Assembly (NCBI GenBank): GCA_964246705.1
Contig: CAXTRQ010000006.1
Location: forward strand, 1 to 64,000
Direction of reading: 5' to 3'
DNA from: DASZCR01 sp964246705
GTDB taxonomy: Bacteria; Acidobacteriota; Blastocatellia; Pyrinomonadales; Pyrinomonadaceae
Length of the DNA stretch: 64,000 nt
The translations under genes and the position numbers were made by a program. Below are positions 9,387-18,372 of this stretch, one piece after another. Each line of letters opens with the position of its first letter. Within the stretch, counting starts at the first letter, position 1. The notes under the pieces are model-generated. The model did no database searches, was not told where the DNA came from, and saw only the letters and a list, made by a program, of their open reading frames with translations.

Positions 9387-9423
9387 AAAAGCCCCTTCGA
9401 GCAGCGAACTCGAAGGGGCTTTT
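9387..9423 (-). terminator. Rho-independent terminator after the subtilase gene
   Basis: A perfect 15-bp stem (9387-9401 with 9409-9423) with a 7-base loop, GC-rich near the loop and bordered by A/T tracts on both sides. The only gene ending towards it is the minus-strand S8 protease, about 30 bases upstream of the stem. Confidence 0.85.
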
Positions 9424-9451
9424 GATTTTTGTGGTCAACTGAGAAAGATTC

Positions 9452-10892
9452 TTACTTGATTGCGCCGACGGCGCGCGCCGCGTTGACGCGTCCGCCGCTC
9501 GCCACCTTGCCGTCGAGCGAGTCGAGTTTATCAACCGAGTTGAGAAGGCGTTCCTTCAATTTCCTCAACCTAAAGCGCGGGGCCACCCGAGATGATGAGC
9601 GCGGCGACGCCGGAGACGACCGGGGTCGCCATCGAAGTCCCCGAGGCTTCGCGGTAATCGTCGCCCGGCCAAGTGCTCAGAATCTCTGCGCCGGGCGCAG
9701 CGATATGGACGCTCTTCGCGCCGTAGTTCGAGAAACCGGCCAGTTCGTCTTTGCGGTTGAGCGCGGCGACGCTGACGACGTTCGGCAGCTTGTAGCTCGA
9801 AGGATAATGCGGGCGGCGGTCTGTGTTCTCGGTCGAGTTGCCGCTGGCGGCGACAAAGAGGATGCCCTCTTCGCCCGCCTTGCGAATCACGTCTTCGAGC
9901 GCGCGCGAACGCGAAGTCGAACCCCAACTCGCGCTGATGATGCGAACGTTGACGCCATCCTTCTTGCGCTGGATGACGTAGTTGATGGCTTCAATCGCAT
10001 CCTTCGTCGTGCCGTAGCCGCCCGCCGACATGAATTTCAGAGGCATAATTTCAACCTGCCAGTTGACGCCCGCGATGCCTTCGCCGTTGTCGCCCTCTGC
10101 GCCGATGATTCCGGCGCAGTGCGTGCCGTGCCCGTTGTCGTCCATCGGGTCGCGCAGGTTATCAATCGCGTTGAAGCCGTGCGTGTCGTCAATCGTGCCG
10201 AGTTGTTCGTCCATGTAAGGCGCGAGGTTGTCCGGGCGCAGCCACATGTTATTCATCAAATCCTGATGCGTATAATCAACGCCGCTGTCGAGGACGGCGA
10301 CCACCACCTTGTTCGAGCCGTGCGTCTTTTCCCACGCGGCCAGCGCATTGATGTCGGCCTTGAGTTTGCCATCGCGTTGCCCCTTGTTGTCCAAAGCCCA
10401 CTGGTCGCTGAGCATCGGGTCGTTCGGCACATTAGCTGAATCGGAGAGCGTCGAGAGAAGATTGTCTGTGGCGTCTGCGCTCTCGCCGGGGTCTTGCAGA
10501 CTAATCTGCTCGTTGAGTTCGGCATACTCGACTTCGGGCAGATTGCTGTATTCGCTCACGACTTCTGCGGACTCTTCGCCGTCGAAATCGTGAATCTCGA
10601 CCAGACCTCCAACCGCTTCAACCTCGTCGTCAATCGCATCGTTGTGTTGCGCGGTGATGGCGCGTATCTGTTCCTTAGTGATGCCGGAGCGGAAGCGTAC
10701 GATGATGTCTTCGGCCTCGCGCTTTGAATCGGGCACTTCCTTTTCATACTGCGGGAACTCAGCCCGCAGCACCGCCTGCGTCTCCGGCGACGAACGATGC
10801 GTCTGCCAGCGCCGCAACTGTCCGGCGAACGCGGCCAACATGACGAGCGCCAACGCCAGCGCCACATGCTTTACGAAATTCTGTCGGTTCAT
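9452..10892 (-). CDS. Exported subtilisin-like (S8) serine protease, frameshifted near the C-terminus
   Basis: The main frame gives 440 residues: N-terminal hydrophobic segment (about 8-24), an I9-like propeptide region (60-125), then the S8 domain with catalytic D202 (VLDSGVD), H255 (GHGTHCAG), oxyanion Asn in AASGNS and S420 (SGTSMATP). It stops early, at TAG 9570-9572 just after GGPAL. Moving +1 at this point opens a further frame to TAA 9452-9454 that reads as a normal subtilase C-terminus (LKERLLNSVDKL, then GGRVNAARAV). So the intact gene is taken as 9452-10892 with one extra base, or a +1 shift, at CTT-TAG. ATG 10892 has a good GAGGTGAAG site. A strong terminator follows. Confidence 0.85.
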
Positions 10893-10910
10893 TACTTCAC
10901 CTCAATTCAA

Positions 10911-10979
10911 GTCGAGAGTCTAAAGTCTAAAAGTTTGGAGTCACAGACAGGTTTTTGACTTGAGACTTTTCAAAGTCTG
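10911..10979. repeat. Heptad element with AGTCTAA words between subtilase and small gene
   Basis: GTCTAAA units repeat with a 7-base period at about 10911-10944, and a partly complementary arm rich in GACTT/AGACTTT lies at 10957-10979. The right arm supplies the last two codons and TGA stop (10970-10972) of the neighbouring minus-strand gene. Confidence 0.7.
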
Positions 10980-11245
10980 TAGTTAGCACCCTTGAAATTA
11001 TAGAGCCGCACCTGATTTCTGTCAGCGCGATATTCGTAAGATTTTCCCTTCGCGCTCAGGCGAATGCGCCAGCCCGAAGAGATCATCATTCCGCTCATCT
11101 CGTCTCGGACGGGCGCGCCCAAAGCCATGTCGGGGAAGTCCGCGCTCTCGACGGACTCTTCTTTAATCTCATCATCGGCGACGCCGACCCGACCCGCAAG
11201 GTCTCTGCGCGCACGCTCGACCGCTTCATCTTTGCTGTAGGCCAT
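10970..11245 (-). CDS. Small conserved hypothetical protein
   Basis: Predicted 91-aa protein. The start MAYSKDEAVERARRDLAGR at 11245 was chosen because an ATG occurs there and the longer frame begins only with TTG at 11290. The layout, a short helical segment, 'DLAGRVGVADDEIKEESVE', an aspartate/proline turn and a final strand-rich part with SYEYRADRN, resembles small domains found repeated in uncharacterised exported proteins. No catalytic residues or signal peptide are evident. The stop codon is contributed by the adjacent heptad repeat. Function unknown. Confidence 0.6.
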   Translation of the reverse strand: MAYSKDEAVERARRDLAGRVGVADDEIKEESVESADFPDMALGAPVRDEMSGMMISSGWRIRLSAKGKSYEYRADRNQVRLYNFKGANYRL

Positions 11246-11372
11246 TGTTGAAAATTTGCTCCGCTGAAGAACTTCTCCACTGTTATTCAAATACGCCGTG
11301 CGCCGGGACGACGTTGCACGCTTCTCATTCTCCGTATTTCGCCGTCAGGCGTATTCTGCGCCAGCGCACGAG

Positions 11373-11390
11373 AAAAGGCAAAAGGTAAAA
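11373..11390. repeat. Short single-arm heptad run (AAAAGGC/AAAAGGT)
   Basis: Two and a half units with a 7-base period (AAAAGGC, AAAAGGT, AAAA) in the gap between rsmE and the small upstream gene. No clear complementary arm is present, so this may be a remnant. Confidence 0.45.
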
Positions 11391-11466
11391 TTAGAGCGGT
11401 TTTCAATCAGGGCACCGGGCAAGTGCTTTTCGTTTTCTTAGCGCCTTTGTGGCTGATGCTCAATTT

Positions 11467-12267
11467 TTAGTTGATATCGCCGTAGAGATGTTCGAGCAGC
11501 GCGGCGACCGTCAGACACGCCGTCTCTGCGCGCAGCACGCGACCGCCGAGCGTGATGATTAACCAGCCGCCCTCGCGCGCGGCGACAATCTCTTCGGTTT
11601 CCCAGCCGCCCTCCGGCCCGACCAGCGCCGTGATGATCTTAGGGCGTGCGACTTCCGCGCCGTTCGTTTCAGAAATCGCCTCAGAAAGTGTGCGCCCGTC
11701 GCGCTCGGCGAACATCAGACGCCACGCTCGCTCGCGCGACGCAGACACCAACAGCGAAGCGAAATCACACGGCGCGTCAATTGATAGGAGACGCGCGCGC
11801 CCGGATTGCTTGGCTGCCTCTGAGGCCAACCGCTGCCAGCGCGCCACGCGCTTCGTCGTATCCCGCTCGTCGCGTTGGAGTCGCACGTCCGCACGTTTCG
11901 TCTCGACGGGCACGATGCGCGAGACGCCCAACTCCGTCGCCTTCTTCACAATCCAATCGAACTTCTCGCTCTTTAAGAGCGCAACCGCCAGCGTCAACTC
12001 AAGCGGCGATTCGGGGCGCATCGCAGAGACGCGCGCGCACACTTCGAGCGTCGCCGCTGCCCCTTCATCCTTGCGCCCTTTGCGCCCGCCCGCGTCCCGC
12101 ACGATGCAGCGAAATTCCGCGCCTTCTCCGTCAAACACGAACGCCTCATCGCCCGCCTGCAACCGCAGCACATCGCGCAAGTGTCTCGACTCTTCGGACG
12201 ACAGCGTGACGCTCGCGCCGTCAGGTGCGAAACAATCGGGCGGAGCATAGAAACGGCGTCGAGTCAT
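11467..12267 (-). CDS. rsmE: 16S rRNA (uracil-1498-N3)-methyltransferase RsmE
   Basis: Predicted 266-aa SPOUT-class methyltransferase that modifies U1498 of 16S rRNA with S-adenosylmethionine. The N-terminal PUA-like part begins RRFYAPP; the SPOUT domain shows KSEKFDWIVKKATELGV, the ALVGPEGGW loop and LGGRVLRAETA near the C-terminus, which form the trefoil knot. Length is slightly above the usual 240-250 residues because of a charged insert near residue 60-70. It lies downstream of prmA, a common neighbour pair in bacteria, and is probably the last gene of the era-prmA-rsmE unit. Confidence 0.94.
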   Translation of the reverse strand: MTRRRFYAPPDCFAPDGASVTLSSEESRHLRDVLRLQAGDEAFVFDGEGAEFRCIVRDAGGRKGRKDEGAAATLEVCARVSAMRPESPLELTLAVALLKSEKFDWIVKKATELGVSRIVPVETKRADVRLQRDERDTTKRVARWQRLASEAAKQSGRARLLSIDAPCDFASLLVSASRERAWRLMFAERDGRTLSEAISETNGAEVARPKIITALVGPEGGWETEEIVAAREGGWLIITLGGRVLRAETACLTVAALLEHLYGDIN

Positions 12268-12272
12268 AAGAG

Positions 12273-12352
12273 AAACGCTGAACGATGGGCTAGGACGTAG
12301 AAATTTAAGATTCAGGACTTCAAAATGGCTTTTGTCTGACAGTTCAGCGTTT
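12273..12352. repeat. Inverted repeat at the prmA-rsmE junction
   Basis: AAACGCTGAAC (12273-12283) is complementary to 12342-12352. The right arm contains the last codons and TGA stop of prmA (12344-12346). The interior has related short words (GATTCAGGACTTCA). It sits inside an apparent operon. Confidence 0.6.
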
Positions 12353-13252
12353 AATTATCATTGCTACCCACTCGCCTTCGACAATCACCTCGGACTCGTC
12401 AATGTCCAATTCGCGGAGGCGGGCGCGTAGTGCCTCGGCCTGTGTTTCGAGGATACCTGAGAGTATGAGCCGCTCGCGGGCGGCGCGGGCGAGCGCGGGC
12501 AGAAGCGGCAGGATTACGTCGGCCGTGAGATTGGCGCAGACGAGCGAGGCGGTCGCGCCGGGGTCGTCTGCGAGCGAGCCGACGCGAAAGTCTATGTGCT
12601 CGGCGACGCCGTTCAGTCGCGCGTTTTCATGTGCGACCGTGATGGCGACGGGGTCTGTATCACAGGCGTCAATCTTTGACTCGGGAAACAGTTTGGCGGC
12701 GGCGATGGAAAGAATGCCTGTGCCCGTCCCGACATCCAGAAAACTCCCGCCGCTGAAATATTTTTCAATCGCGGCCAGACACATTCGCGTCGTCTCGTGC
12801 GTCCCCGTGCCGAAGGCCATCCCCGGCTCGATGCGAATCACGATGCGTCGGGTCTCGCCGTCGAGATTGCTCCACGGCGGTGCGATAAGAAACGACTCGC
12901 CCGCTTTCGTCGGCTGCCAGTTTTTCTTCCACTCCGCGAGCCAATCGCACTCGGCTACATCCCGCCGCTTTAACTCTCGCACGTCCGACGTAGCGAGGCC
13001 ATAGATGCGCAACGCTTCGAGCAACGCAGCGCGCACGCGTTCGATCTCCGGCGGAGAGTCGAAGTAGGCGGCGATGCTGACAAACTCATCTTCTGCGAAG
13101 TGCGCTTCCTCCCGGAGTTCGCCGCCCGCTTCGATGACTGTCCCGGCGGGGCGCAACGCGCTCTCCGTGCCCAACGCGCCCGCCTCCATCAACGCATACT
13201 CGACCGCCTCGCGTGCTTCAGCCGCGAGCCTCACATCAACGGCATACCACAT
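12344..13252 (-). CDS. prmA: Ribosomal protein L11 methyltransferase PrmA
   Basis: Predicted 302-aa class I SAM-dependent methyltransferase that trimethylates ribosomal protein L11. The SAM-binding motif I LDVGTGTGILSIAAAKL follows the PrmA hallmark GMAFGTGTHETTRMCL; post-motif residues DTDPVAI and VCANLTADVILPLLP are also typical. An N-terminal L11-recognition domain occupies about residues 1-100 and contains the expected WKKNWQP segment near its end. The gene is separated from upstream era by a 117-base heptad-repeat element and ends inside another inverted repeat. Confidence 0.94.
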   Translation of the reverse strand: MWYAVDVRLAAEAREAVEYALMEAGALGTESALRPAGTVIEAGGELREEAHFAEDEFVSIAAYFDSPPEIERVRAALLEALRIYGLATSDVRELKRRDVAECDWLAEWKKNWQPTKAGESFLIAPPWSNLDGETRRIVIRIEPGMAFGTGTHETTRMCLAAIEKYFSGGSFLDVGTGTGILSIAAAKLFPESKIDACDTDPVAITVAHENARLNGVAEHIDFRVGSLADDPGATASLVCANLTADVILPLLPALARAARERLILSGILETQAEALRARLRELDIDESEVIVEGEWVAMIIKR

Positions 13253-13258
13253 AAAAAA

Positions 13259-13383
13259 GTGACAAGTGACGAGTGACGAGTGACGAGCAGAAAACAGCTT
13301 TTATCTTATTGCTCGTCCGTCCGGCGCTCGGCGGCCTGTCTTAGCCTTTCAATCTTTCTTGTTCGCTCGTCACTCGTTACTGT
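13259..13383. repeat. GTGACGA heptad array with inverted second arm between era and prmA
   Basis: Four consecutive 7-base units (GTGACAA then three GTGACGA) occupy 13259-13286, and a complementary arm lies at 13363-13383. The same unit order (GTGACAA, variant, GTGACGA, GTGACGA) recurs at 44605. The second arm encodes the last codons and TGA stop of era. Confidence 0.9.
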
Positions 13384-14281
13384 CCCTGATTCCGAGTTCG
13401 TTGAGGGCGCGTTCCGAGTTGCGCCAGTCCTCTTCGACTTTGACGAAGAGTTCGAGGTAGACCTGATGACCGACGAGATTCTGGATGTCCTGACGCGCGC
13501 GCGTGCCGATCTCTTTGAGGCGTTCGCCGCCCTTGCCGATGATGATGCGCTTTTGCGACGAGCGCTCGACATAGATAGCGCAGTAAATGCGCGTCAGGTC
13601 GGGACGCTCCTCGTCGAAGCGTTCGGTTGTGACAGCCGTGACGTATGGAATTTCTTCTCCGGTCGTCTGCAAAATCTTCTCGCGCACAATCTCGGAGACC
13701 ATTGCCCGCACGGGTTGGTCGGTCAATTCGTCCTCGGCAAAAAGCGGCTCGCCCTCCGGCAGATGCGCGATAATTTCTTCGACCAGAGTCTCGACCATCT
13801 CGCCTTTGCGCGCCGATAGCGGCAACACGGTGCGCCATTCGTACTGGCTGCCGTACCACTCCATGAGCGGCAGCAGTTGAGACTTGTCCGGCACGCGGTC
13901 AATCTTATTCAAGAGCAGCATCGCGTCCTTGCCGGACTGCTTGACGAGGTCGAGCACGAAGCGGTCGCCGTTGCCGGTCGAAACGCAAGCGTCGCGGATG
14001 AGCAGCACGAGGTCAACGCCTTCGAGCGCCTCATGCACCGCCGCCATCATCCGCCGGTTCAGCAGGTAGCCCGGCTGGTGGACGCCCGGCGTGTCAACCA
14101 GCACGATCTGCCCGCGCTCGCGCGTGATGATGCCTTGAATCTGATGGCGCGTCGTCTGCGGCTTGTTCGAGACCGCCGCGATCTTCTCGCCGACCAGCCG
14201 GTTCAATAACGTGGACTTCCCCGCGTTCGGTCGCCCGACGAGCGCGACGTAGCCGCTACGATAATTTGCGTTTGAAGACAT
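13370..14281 (-). CDS. era: GTPase Era
   Basis: Predicted 303-aa GTPase that binds 16S rRNA and helps mature the 30S subunit. G1 GRPNAGKST, G2 region with QTTRHQI, G3 DTPG, G4 NKID and G5 SARKG are all present. A C-terminal KH domain shows the GKGG loop (IIIGKGGERLKEIG). Length is typical (about 300). The gene starts 13 bases after the stop of the unknown 571-aa gene, so they are likely co-transcribed. The last residues SNE and the stop come from the adjacent GTGACGA array, hinting that the original C-terminus was trimmed or replaced by the repeat. Confidence 0.97.
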   Translation of the reverse strand: MSSNANYRSGYVALVGRPNAGKSTLLNRLVGEKIAAVSNKPQTTRHQIQGIITRERGQIVLVDTPGVHQPGYLLNRRMMAAVHEALEGVDLVLLIRDACVSTGNGDRFVLDLVKQSGKDAMLLLNKIDRVPDKSQLLPLMEWYGSQYEWRTVLPLSARKGEMVETLVEEIIAHLPEGEPLFAEDELTDQPVRAMVSEIVREKILQTTGEEIPYVTAVTTERFDEERPDLTRIYCAIYVERSSQKRIIIGKGGERLKEIGTRARQDIQNLVGHQVYLELFVKVEEDWRNSERALNELGIRDSNE

Positions 14282-14294
14282 GCCGGATTGTTAT

Positions 14295-16010
14295 CTATTC
14301 GGTTTTTGAATTTGTGCCGAGCGCGATTATCGCACGACGCAGAGGCGCGTGACGATTGAGCAGACGCAAATAACGCAACTCGTCTGCGCCCGCTTTAGCC
14401 CGAATGATGCGGAGCGCATCAAGCTTTTCCTCCGGCGACCAGCGCGCCAGACCGGGCACGAGCGCGAGCACGAGCGCAAAATTCGAGAAGGCGCGCTCTT
14501 CCGCTTCATTCAACTTTTCGCCACCAGCGCCGAGCGCACGCTTGACCGCAGCGACTGAAGCCGCGCGTATTTTTTGCGCGTCGCCGCCAAAGTGTTTCGA
14601 CATCCTTCGCCCGATGGCGAGTCCGACGTTTCGGACGTGAAAGCGATCCCACACGCCCTGCGCGGCGGCCTCCTTGGTCTCGAACAACATGTGGCCGGAG
14701 GCGAGTCGTTCGAGCACGCGCGGGGAAGTGCGATAATTTTTGCGGGCAGCAATCTTGCGCTCTTCCAGCGCGACGAGTTTGGCGAGTTCGCCGAGCGTCG
14801 GGCGGAAGCCCAGCTTGCGATAGAACCAGAACGCGCCCGACGCGATGCCTTCGGCGTTGCCCGCGCCGAGTTGGTATGGGTCAATCGAAAAAACGCCCGC
14901 GCCGAGCAGTTGCTTGTAGAGTCGCATCAGGCGCGCATAAGCCCACGCCGATTCGCCGTCGCGGAAAGTATAGAAAAGGTTAAGGCCAATCTCGACGCGT
15001 CCCAACAACGACAGCCCTTCGTGATAGCCGATGGCAACGCCGTTTTTGACAAACATCCCCGCGTGATAAGCCAGCAGCGGCAGACGGCGTTCGGGCGGCA
15101 CGCCCCACACGAAAATCTCCATGCCGCGCCCCGCTTCGGCGCACAGCACATGTTGCGGGTCGCCGTGAGTAAAGCCGTGAAGCTCACGAAAGCGCACGGC
15201 CATCGTGTCGCGTCCCAAGCCGAGAAGTCTCTCGCCTTCGACGCGCGACAACTTTCGGACGGGCATCCGGGGCGCGTCCAACTCGCGCGCCAGAGATACG
15301 TCGCTACGCCGGAGCAGCGGCGCGTCGTGATAAAAAATCCGCCGCGCCGGCAGGCGCATGAGCGTGCGTGTGGCTTTTGATTTTCCGAGTTCCCAACGCA
15401 CCCACAGCTTGAGCGGCTCGAAAAGTTCGGCCTTCTCTTTACCGGAGCGCGGCAGCCTCTCGAACTGCCCGATGAGCCACACGAGATCGCTTTCGCCCTT
15501 CTGTTTGGCTGCGCGCATCCATTCGAGAAAAGGCACATGCGCGTCCACGTAGGCGTCCTCCTCGAAGAGCGGCAAAAATCTAGGCCACACGAGACTCAAA
15601 TGTGCGCGGTCTTCGTAGCCGTCCCACACGATACTGACCTGCGACGCGTGCGCGTGTGCGAGCCAACGCATGATGTCGTAGCCGAACACGGCTGCAAAGC
15701 CAGTGCCCGCGATGCCCGACACATCCGGCGACTCGAAAGCCGTCGTGTCCGCGCCGTCTGCGCGCAAACGTTCGACGCGCTTTGCGAATGAGTTGAGAAT
15801 CTTCTCGGTCTCGCCGACGAGCGTCGCGCTCTGAGGATGCGCGCGCATGTAGAGCAGGATTTCGTGAAAGCGAATTAAGGGGGTAGCGTCGGTGAATCTT
15901 CGTCGCGCAATCTGCCGCAGCATAGCTCGCAAACGGGCGTGCGCGTCACTCGCGGGGCGTTTCAACTCGTCGAGACTATTGAGCAGTTTTTCGAGTGACG
16001 AGTTCGCCAC
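14295..16010 (-). CDS. Large hypothetical protein upstream of era
   Basis: Predicted 571-aa soluble protein of unknown function. No signal peptide or membrane segment is apparent. The sequence is rich in Arg, Leu and Ala with many helices. The segment EGIASGAFWFYRKLGFRP (about residues 370-390) resembles the end of GNAT acetyltransferase folds, where 'A-x-x-F-Y-x-K-x-G-F' is common, but the acetyl-CoA loop (Q/RxxGxG/A) is not evident. The gene stops 13 bases before era and has no close partner upstream, so it may be the first gene of the era-prmA-rsmE transcription unit. Its length without stop codons and codon use like its neighbours support a real gene. Confidence 0.8.
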   Translation of the reverse strand: MANSSLEKLLNSLDELKRPASDAHARLRAMLRQIARRRFTDATPLIRFHEILLYMRAHPQSATLVGETEKILNSFAKRVERLRADGADTTAFESPDVSGIAGTGFAAVFGYDIMRWLAHAHASQVSIVWDGYEDRAHLSLVWPRFLPLFEEDAYVDAHVPFLEWMRAAKQKGESDLVWLIGQFERLPRSGKEKAELFEPLKLWVRWELGKSKATRTLMRLPARRIFYHDAPLLRRSDVSLARELDAPRMPVRKLSRVEGERLLGLGRDTMAVRFRELHGFTHGDPQHVLCAEAGRGMEIFVWGVPPERRLPLLAYHAGMFVKNGVAIGYHEGLSLLGRVEIGLNLFYTFRDGESAWAYARLMRLYKQLLGAGVFSIDPYQLGAGNAEGIASGAFWFYRKLGFRPTLGELAKLVALEERKIAARKNYRTSPRVLERLASGHMLFETKEAAAQGVWDRFHVRNVGLAIGRRMSKHFGGDAQKIRAASVAAVKRALGAGGEKLNEAEERAFSNFALVLALVPGLARWSPEEKLDALRIIRAKAGADELRYLRLLNRHAPLRRAIIALGTNSKTE

Positions 16011-16090
16011 GGCGCTGTCCCTCTGCTGGGCATTTGCACTGCGATGCTCAACAAATATGCAGAGCTAGTTTGAGAACCATTTCTATTGCG

Positions 16091-16191
16091 TCCTTCTTCT
16101 ACGCGTCTTTGCGTATCCGGCGCGAAAAGTTTTGTTCTGAGAAGAAATAAGTTTAACGCCGGAGACGCAAAGACGCGTAGAAGTAAGAGGA
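16091..16191. repeat. Long inverted repeat with GCAAAGACGC words
   Basis: Left arm about 16096-16122 and right arm about 16157-16183 are complementary over about 27 bp with one mismatch, with a loop of about 34 bases. Related ACGCAAAG words occur in the elements at 31841-31920 and 34309-34371. It lies between two minus-strand genes. Confidence 0.85.
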
Positions 16192-16218
16192 TTGTTGTTG
16201 CCTGCGCTCAAGTTCGTC

Positions 16219-17382
16219 TCAACTTTGCGCGCCGAGCGCCTGCTCCCCGTTGAGTTTCATAATCTCCAGAGTCATCTCGGTGGCGGCGTAGAGGTCTTTC
16301 ACGTCGAGCCATTCTTTAACGGTGTGGATGGCGCGCATGCCTGTGCCGAGGTTGGCGCATTCGATGCCACGCTTATTGAAGATGTTGGCGTCGCAGCCGC
16401 CCCCCGAAGCCATCGTCTTGACCGCGAGTCCCATGCGCTCAGCCGCGCCGAAGACGAGTTGCACGACGCGCGAACTGTCGGGCACGTCCATCGCCGAGTA
16501 TTCGCGCGAGACTTCGGCCTCGACGCGCCCGCGCGTGGTCACGCCGTCAACCGTCACCTCGTATCTTTCGGCGGTGTCCTTGAAGGCTTGAACCATGTGT
16601 TCGGTTTGCGCGTTGAGTTTCTCTTCGTTGAGCGAGCGGGCTTCGCCTTTCAGCAGCACGAAATTGGTGATGATGTTCGTGGCCTCGCCGCCACGGATGA
16701 CGCCGATGTTGGCGGTCGTCTCTTCGTCAATGCGTCCGAGTTTCATCGCGGCGATGGCTTCGGCTGAAATCTTGATGGCGGAGATGCCCGCTTCAGGTGC
16801 GACTCCGGCGTGCGATTCGAGGCCGTAGATTTTGAACTCGAAGTGATTTGCCGAAGGGCCGCGCGTAAAAAGGAAACCGGGGTCGTCGGAGTCGAAAACG
16901 ATGCCGTAGCGTGCGCGCAGGCGCGACACGTCCACATTCTTTGCGCCAAGCAACCCGACCTCTTCGCAGATGGAGAAGACGGCTTCGATATCCGTGTGGG
17001 GGATTTTTTGCTCTTTGAGACAGCGGATGGTTTCGATGATGACGGCGATGCCTGATTTGTCGTCGCCGCCGAGGACGGTTGTGCCGTCGGTGCGAATAAT
17101 GTCGCCTTCAACGATGGGCTTAACATTTTCGCCGGGCACGACCGTGTCCATGTGCGCGCTCATCATAATCGCTTCCGCGCCGGGAATCGTCCCCTTGAAA
17201 CGCGCGATGACGTTGCCCGAATTGCCGCCGACCTTTTCCCCTGCGTCGTCTATCTCGACCTCCGCGCCCAACTCCTCGCAAATCTGCTTGACGCGCTCGG
17301 CGACTTCCCTCTCTTTCCGCGAGTGGCTGGAAATTTGGACGAGTTCGAGCAGAAGATTTTTAATGCGTTCCTGATTAATCAT
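16219..17382 (-). CDS. M20 family peptidase T-like zinc tripeptidase
   Basis: Predicted 387-aa cytoplasmic metallopeptidase of the PepT-like branch of M20. Zinc and catalytic motifs are in order: SAHMDTV (His ligand and catalytic Asp), VLGGDDKSG (bridging Asp), EEVGLLGAK (catalytic Glu and ligand Glu), FDSDDPG (Asp ligand), and HTVKEWLDVKDL near the end (His ligand). A dimerisation/lid insert with ESHAGVAPEAG separates the halves. Likely role is cleavage of small peptides. Length matches the family (360-410). It is not obviously in an operon with the following acyltransferase gene (89-base gap). Confidence 0.92.
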   Translation of the reverse strand: MINQERIKNLLLELVQISSHSRKEREVAERVKQICEELGAEVEIDDAGEKVGGNSGNVIARFKGTIPGAEAIMMSAHMDTVVPGENVKPIVEGDIIRTDGTTVLGGDDKSGIAVIIETIRCLKEQKIPHTDIEAVFSICEEVGLLGAKNVDVSRLRARYGIVFDSDDPGFLFTRGPSANHFEFKIYGLESHAGVAPEAGISAIKISAEAIAAMKLGRIDEETTANIGVIRGGEATNIITNFVLLKGEARSLNEEKLNAQTEHMVQAFKDTAERYEVTVDGVTTRGRVEAEVSREYSAMDVPDSSRVVQLVFGAAERMGLAVKTMASGGGCDANIFNKRGIECANLGTGMRAIHTVKEWLDVKDLYAATEMTLEIMKLNGEQALGAQS

Positions 17383-17471
17383 GCGACGCTCCTCAAGTGA
17401 ATTTGAAATGGCGAAACCTGCACAAGACGGTGGTTAATGAATCAATCCTACTACACGCTGATACTCATACG

Positions 17472-18272
17472 CTATCGGTTTAGTCGGGTTGTCTCTGAAT
17501 TGCTCAGCGCCTCAAGAGCGCGTTGGAGTTCGTCGCGTTTGGCTTCGAGCATCGCGTCGTCGGCGTCGCGTGGGACGTAGATGGGTGCGCCGATGAGCGT
17601 GCGGACGCGCGTGAAGGGCAGAGGGATTTGAAGGCGATCCCAGCTAGGGACTTCGATATAACGCGCGGTGTCGAAGGAGAACGGGAGGATGGGCTGACCC
17701 GTCTTTTTCGCCAGCAGCACCGCGCCCATCTTGGCGACATGGCGCGGCCCGCGCGGCCCGTCAATGGTGAAGGCGGTCGGGCAACCCAGTTTGACCAATC
17801 TGACCATCTCGGCGAGTGCGCCGATGCGACCGCGCGTCGAAGAGCCGCGCGCCACGCCGTAGCCGAAACGCTGGATGAAGCGTGCGATGTACTCGCCGTC
17901 GAAGCTCCGCGAGGTCATCACGACGATGCGGCGCGCGCGCCAGAAGTATGTGCCGAGCAGAATGCGGTCGTGCCAGAAAGTATAGATGGGCAGTCTGCCG
18001 CCGCCGACGGCCTGCTCCCAGTGTTGCCATCCTTCGACTTGAAGACGGATCGTGCGCCCGATGATGTTGATGAGCAGATAGAAAACGAGGTCGGCGAAGC
18101 GAATCAGCACGCGCTGCTTGAGAGAGTAATCGGCGAGGTCGGCGAACCCGTAGGCGCGCTCGACGCGCTCATCACTTCTGCGGCGCTCGTCTTTCGCGTT
18201 ACGCTGACCGGCGTCCGGCGCAGGCGTCTCGCCCGCGACCGTCGCCTCTTCTTTTCCGGCTGAAGCTTGCAT
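17472..18272 (-). CDS. DUF374 lysophospholipid acyltransferase-like membrane protein
   Basis: Predicted 266-aa protein of the DUF374 branch of the LPLAT superfamily. After a charged 45-residue N-terminus comes a hydrophobic segment (LIRFADLVFYLLINIIG). The HxxxxD acyltransferase box appears as FWHDRILL, followed by SRSFDGEYIA, GSSTRG and TIDGPRGPRH, which are typical of DUF374. These enzymes are thought to acylate lipid A-like or phospholipid precursors at the inner membrane. The TTG at 18302 was rejected in favour of ATG 18272, which has AGGAAA about 6 bases upstream. A TTTTCAG heptad element lies directly upstream in the divergent region. Confidence 0.88.
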   Translation of the reverse strand: MQASAGKEEATVAGETPAPDAGQRNAKDERRRSDERVERAYGFADLADYSLKQRVLIRFADLVFYLLINIIGRTIRLQVEGWQHWEQAVGGGRLPIYTFWHDRILLGTYFWRARRIVVMTSRSFDGEYIARFIQRFGYGVARGSSTRGRIGALAEMVRLVKLGCPTAFTIDGPRGPRHVAKMGAVLLAKKTGQPILPFSFDTARYIEVPSWDRLQIPLPFTRVRTLIGAPIYVPRDADDAMLEAKRDELQRALEALSNSETTRLNR

Positions 18273-18308
18273 GAAAGTTTCCTGAAACTGCGAGTCTAAC
18301 AAAAGAGC

Positions 18309-18372
18309 GTTCAGTTTTCAGTTTTCAGTCGAAACAGAAGTTGAGTGCTGAAAACTAAAAACCGGAAACTGA
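18309..18372. repeat. GTTTTCA heptad element in the divergent intergenic region
   Basis: TTTCAGT units repeat every 7 bases at 18309-18330, and a partly complementary arm (GCTGAAAACT ... GGAAACTGA) lies at about 18347-18372. It sits between the divergent acyltransferase and receiver-ATPase genes. Confidence 0.75.

Noticed and set aside
9570..9580. Confident call of programmed frameshifting in the subtilase
   Set aside because: CTT-TAG resembles the prfB site, but there is no SD-like stimulator at the right distance and the assembly shows other defects.
13259..13383. CRISPR array
   Set aside because: The unit is only 7 nt with no spacers and arms are inverted; no cas genes are present.
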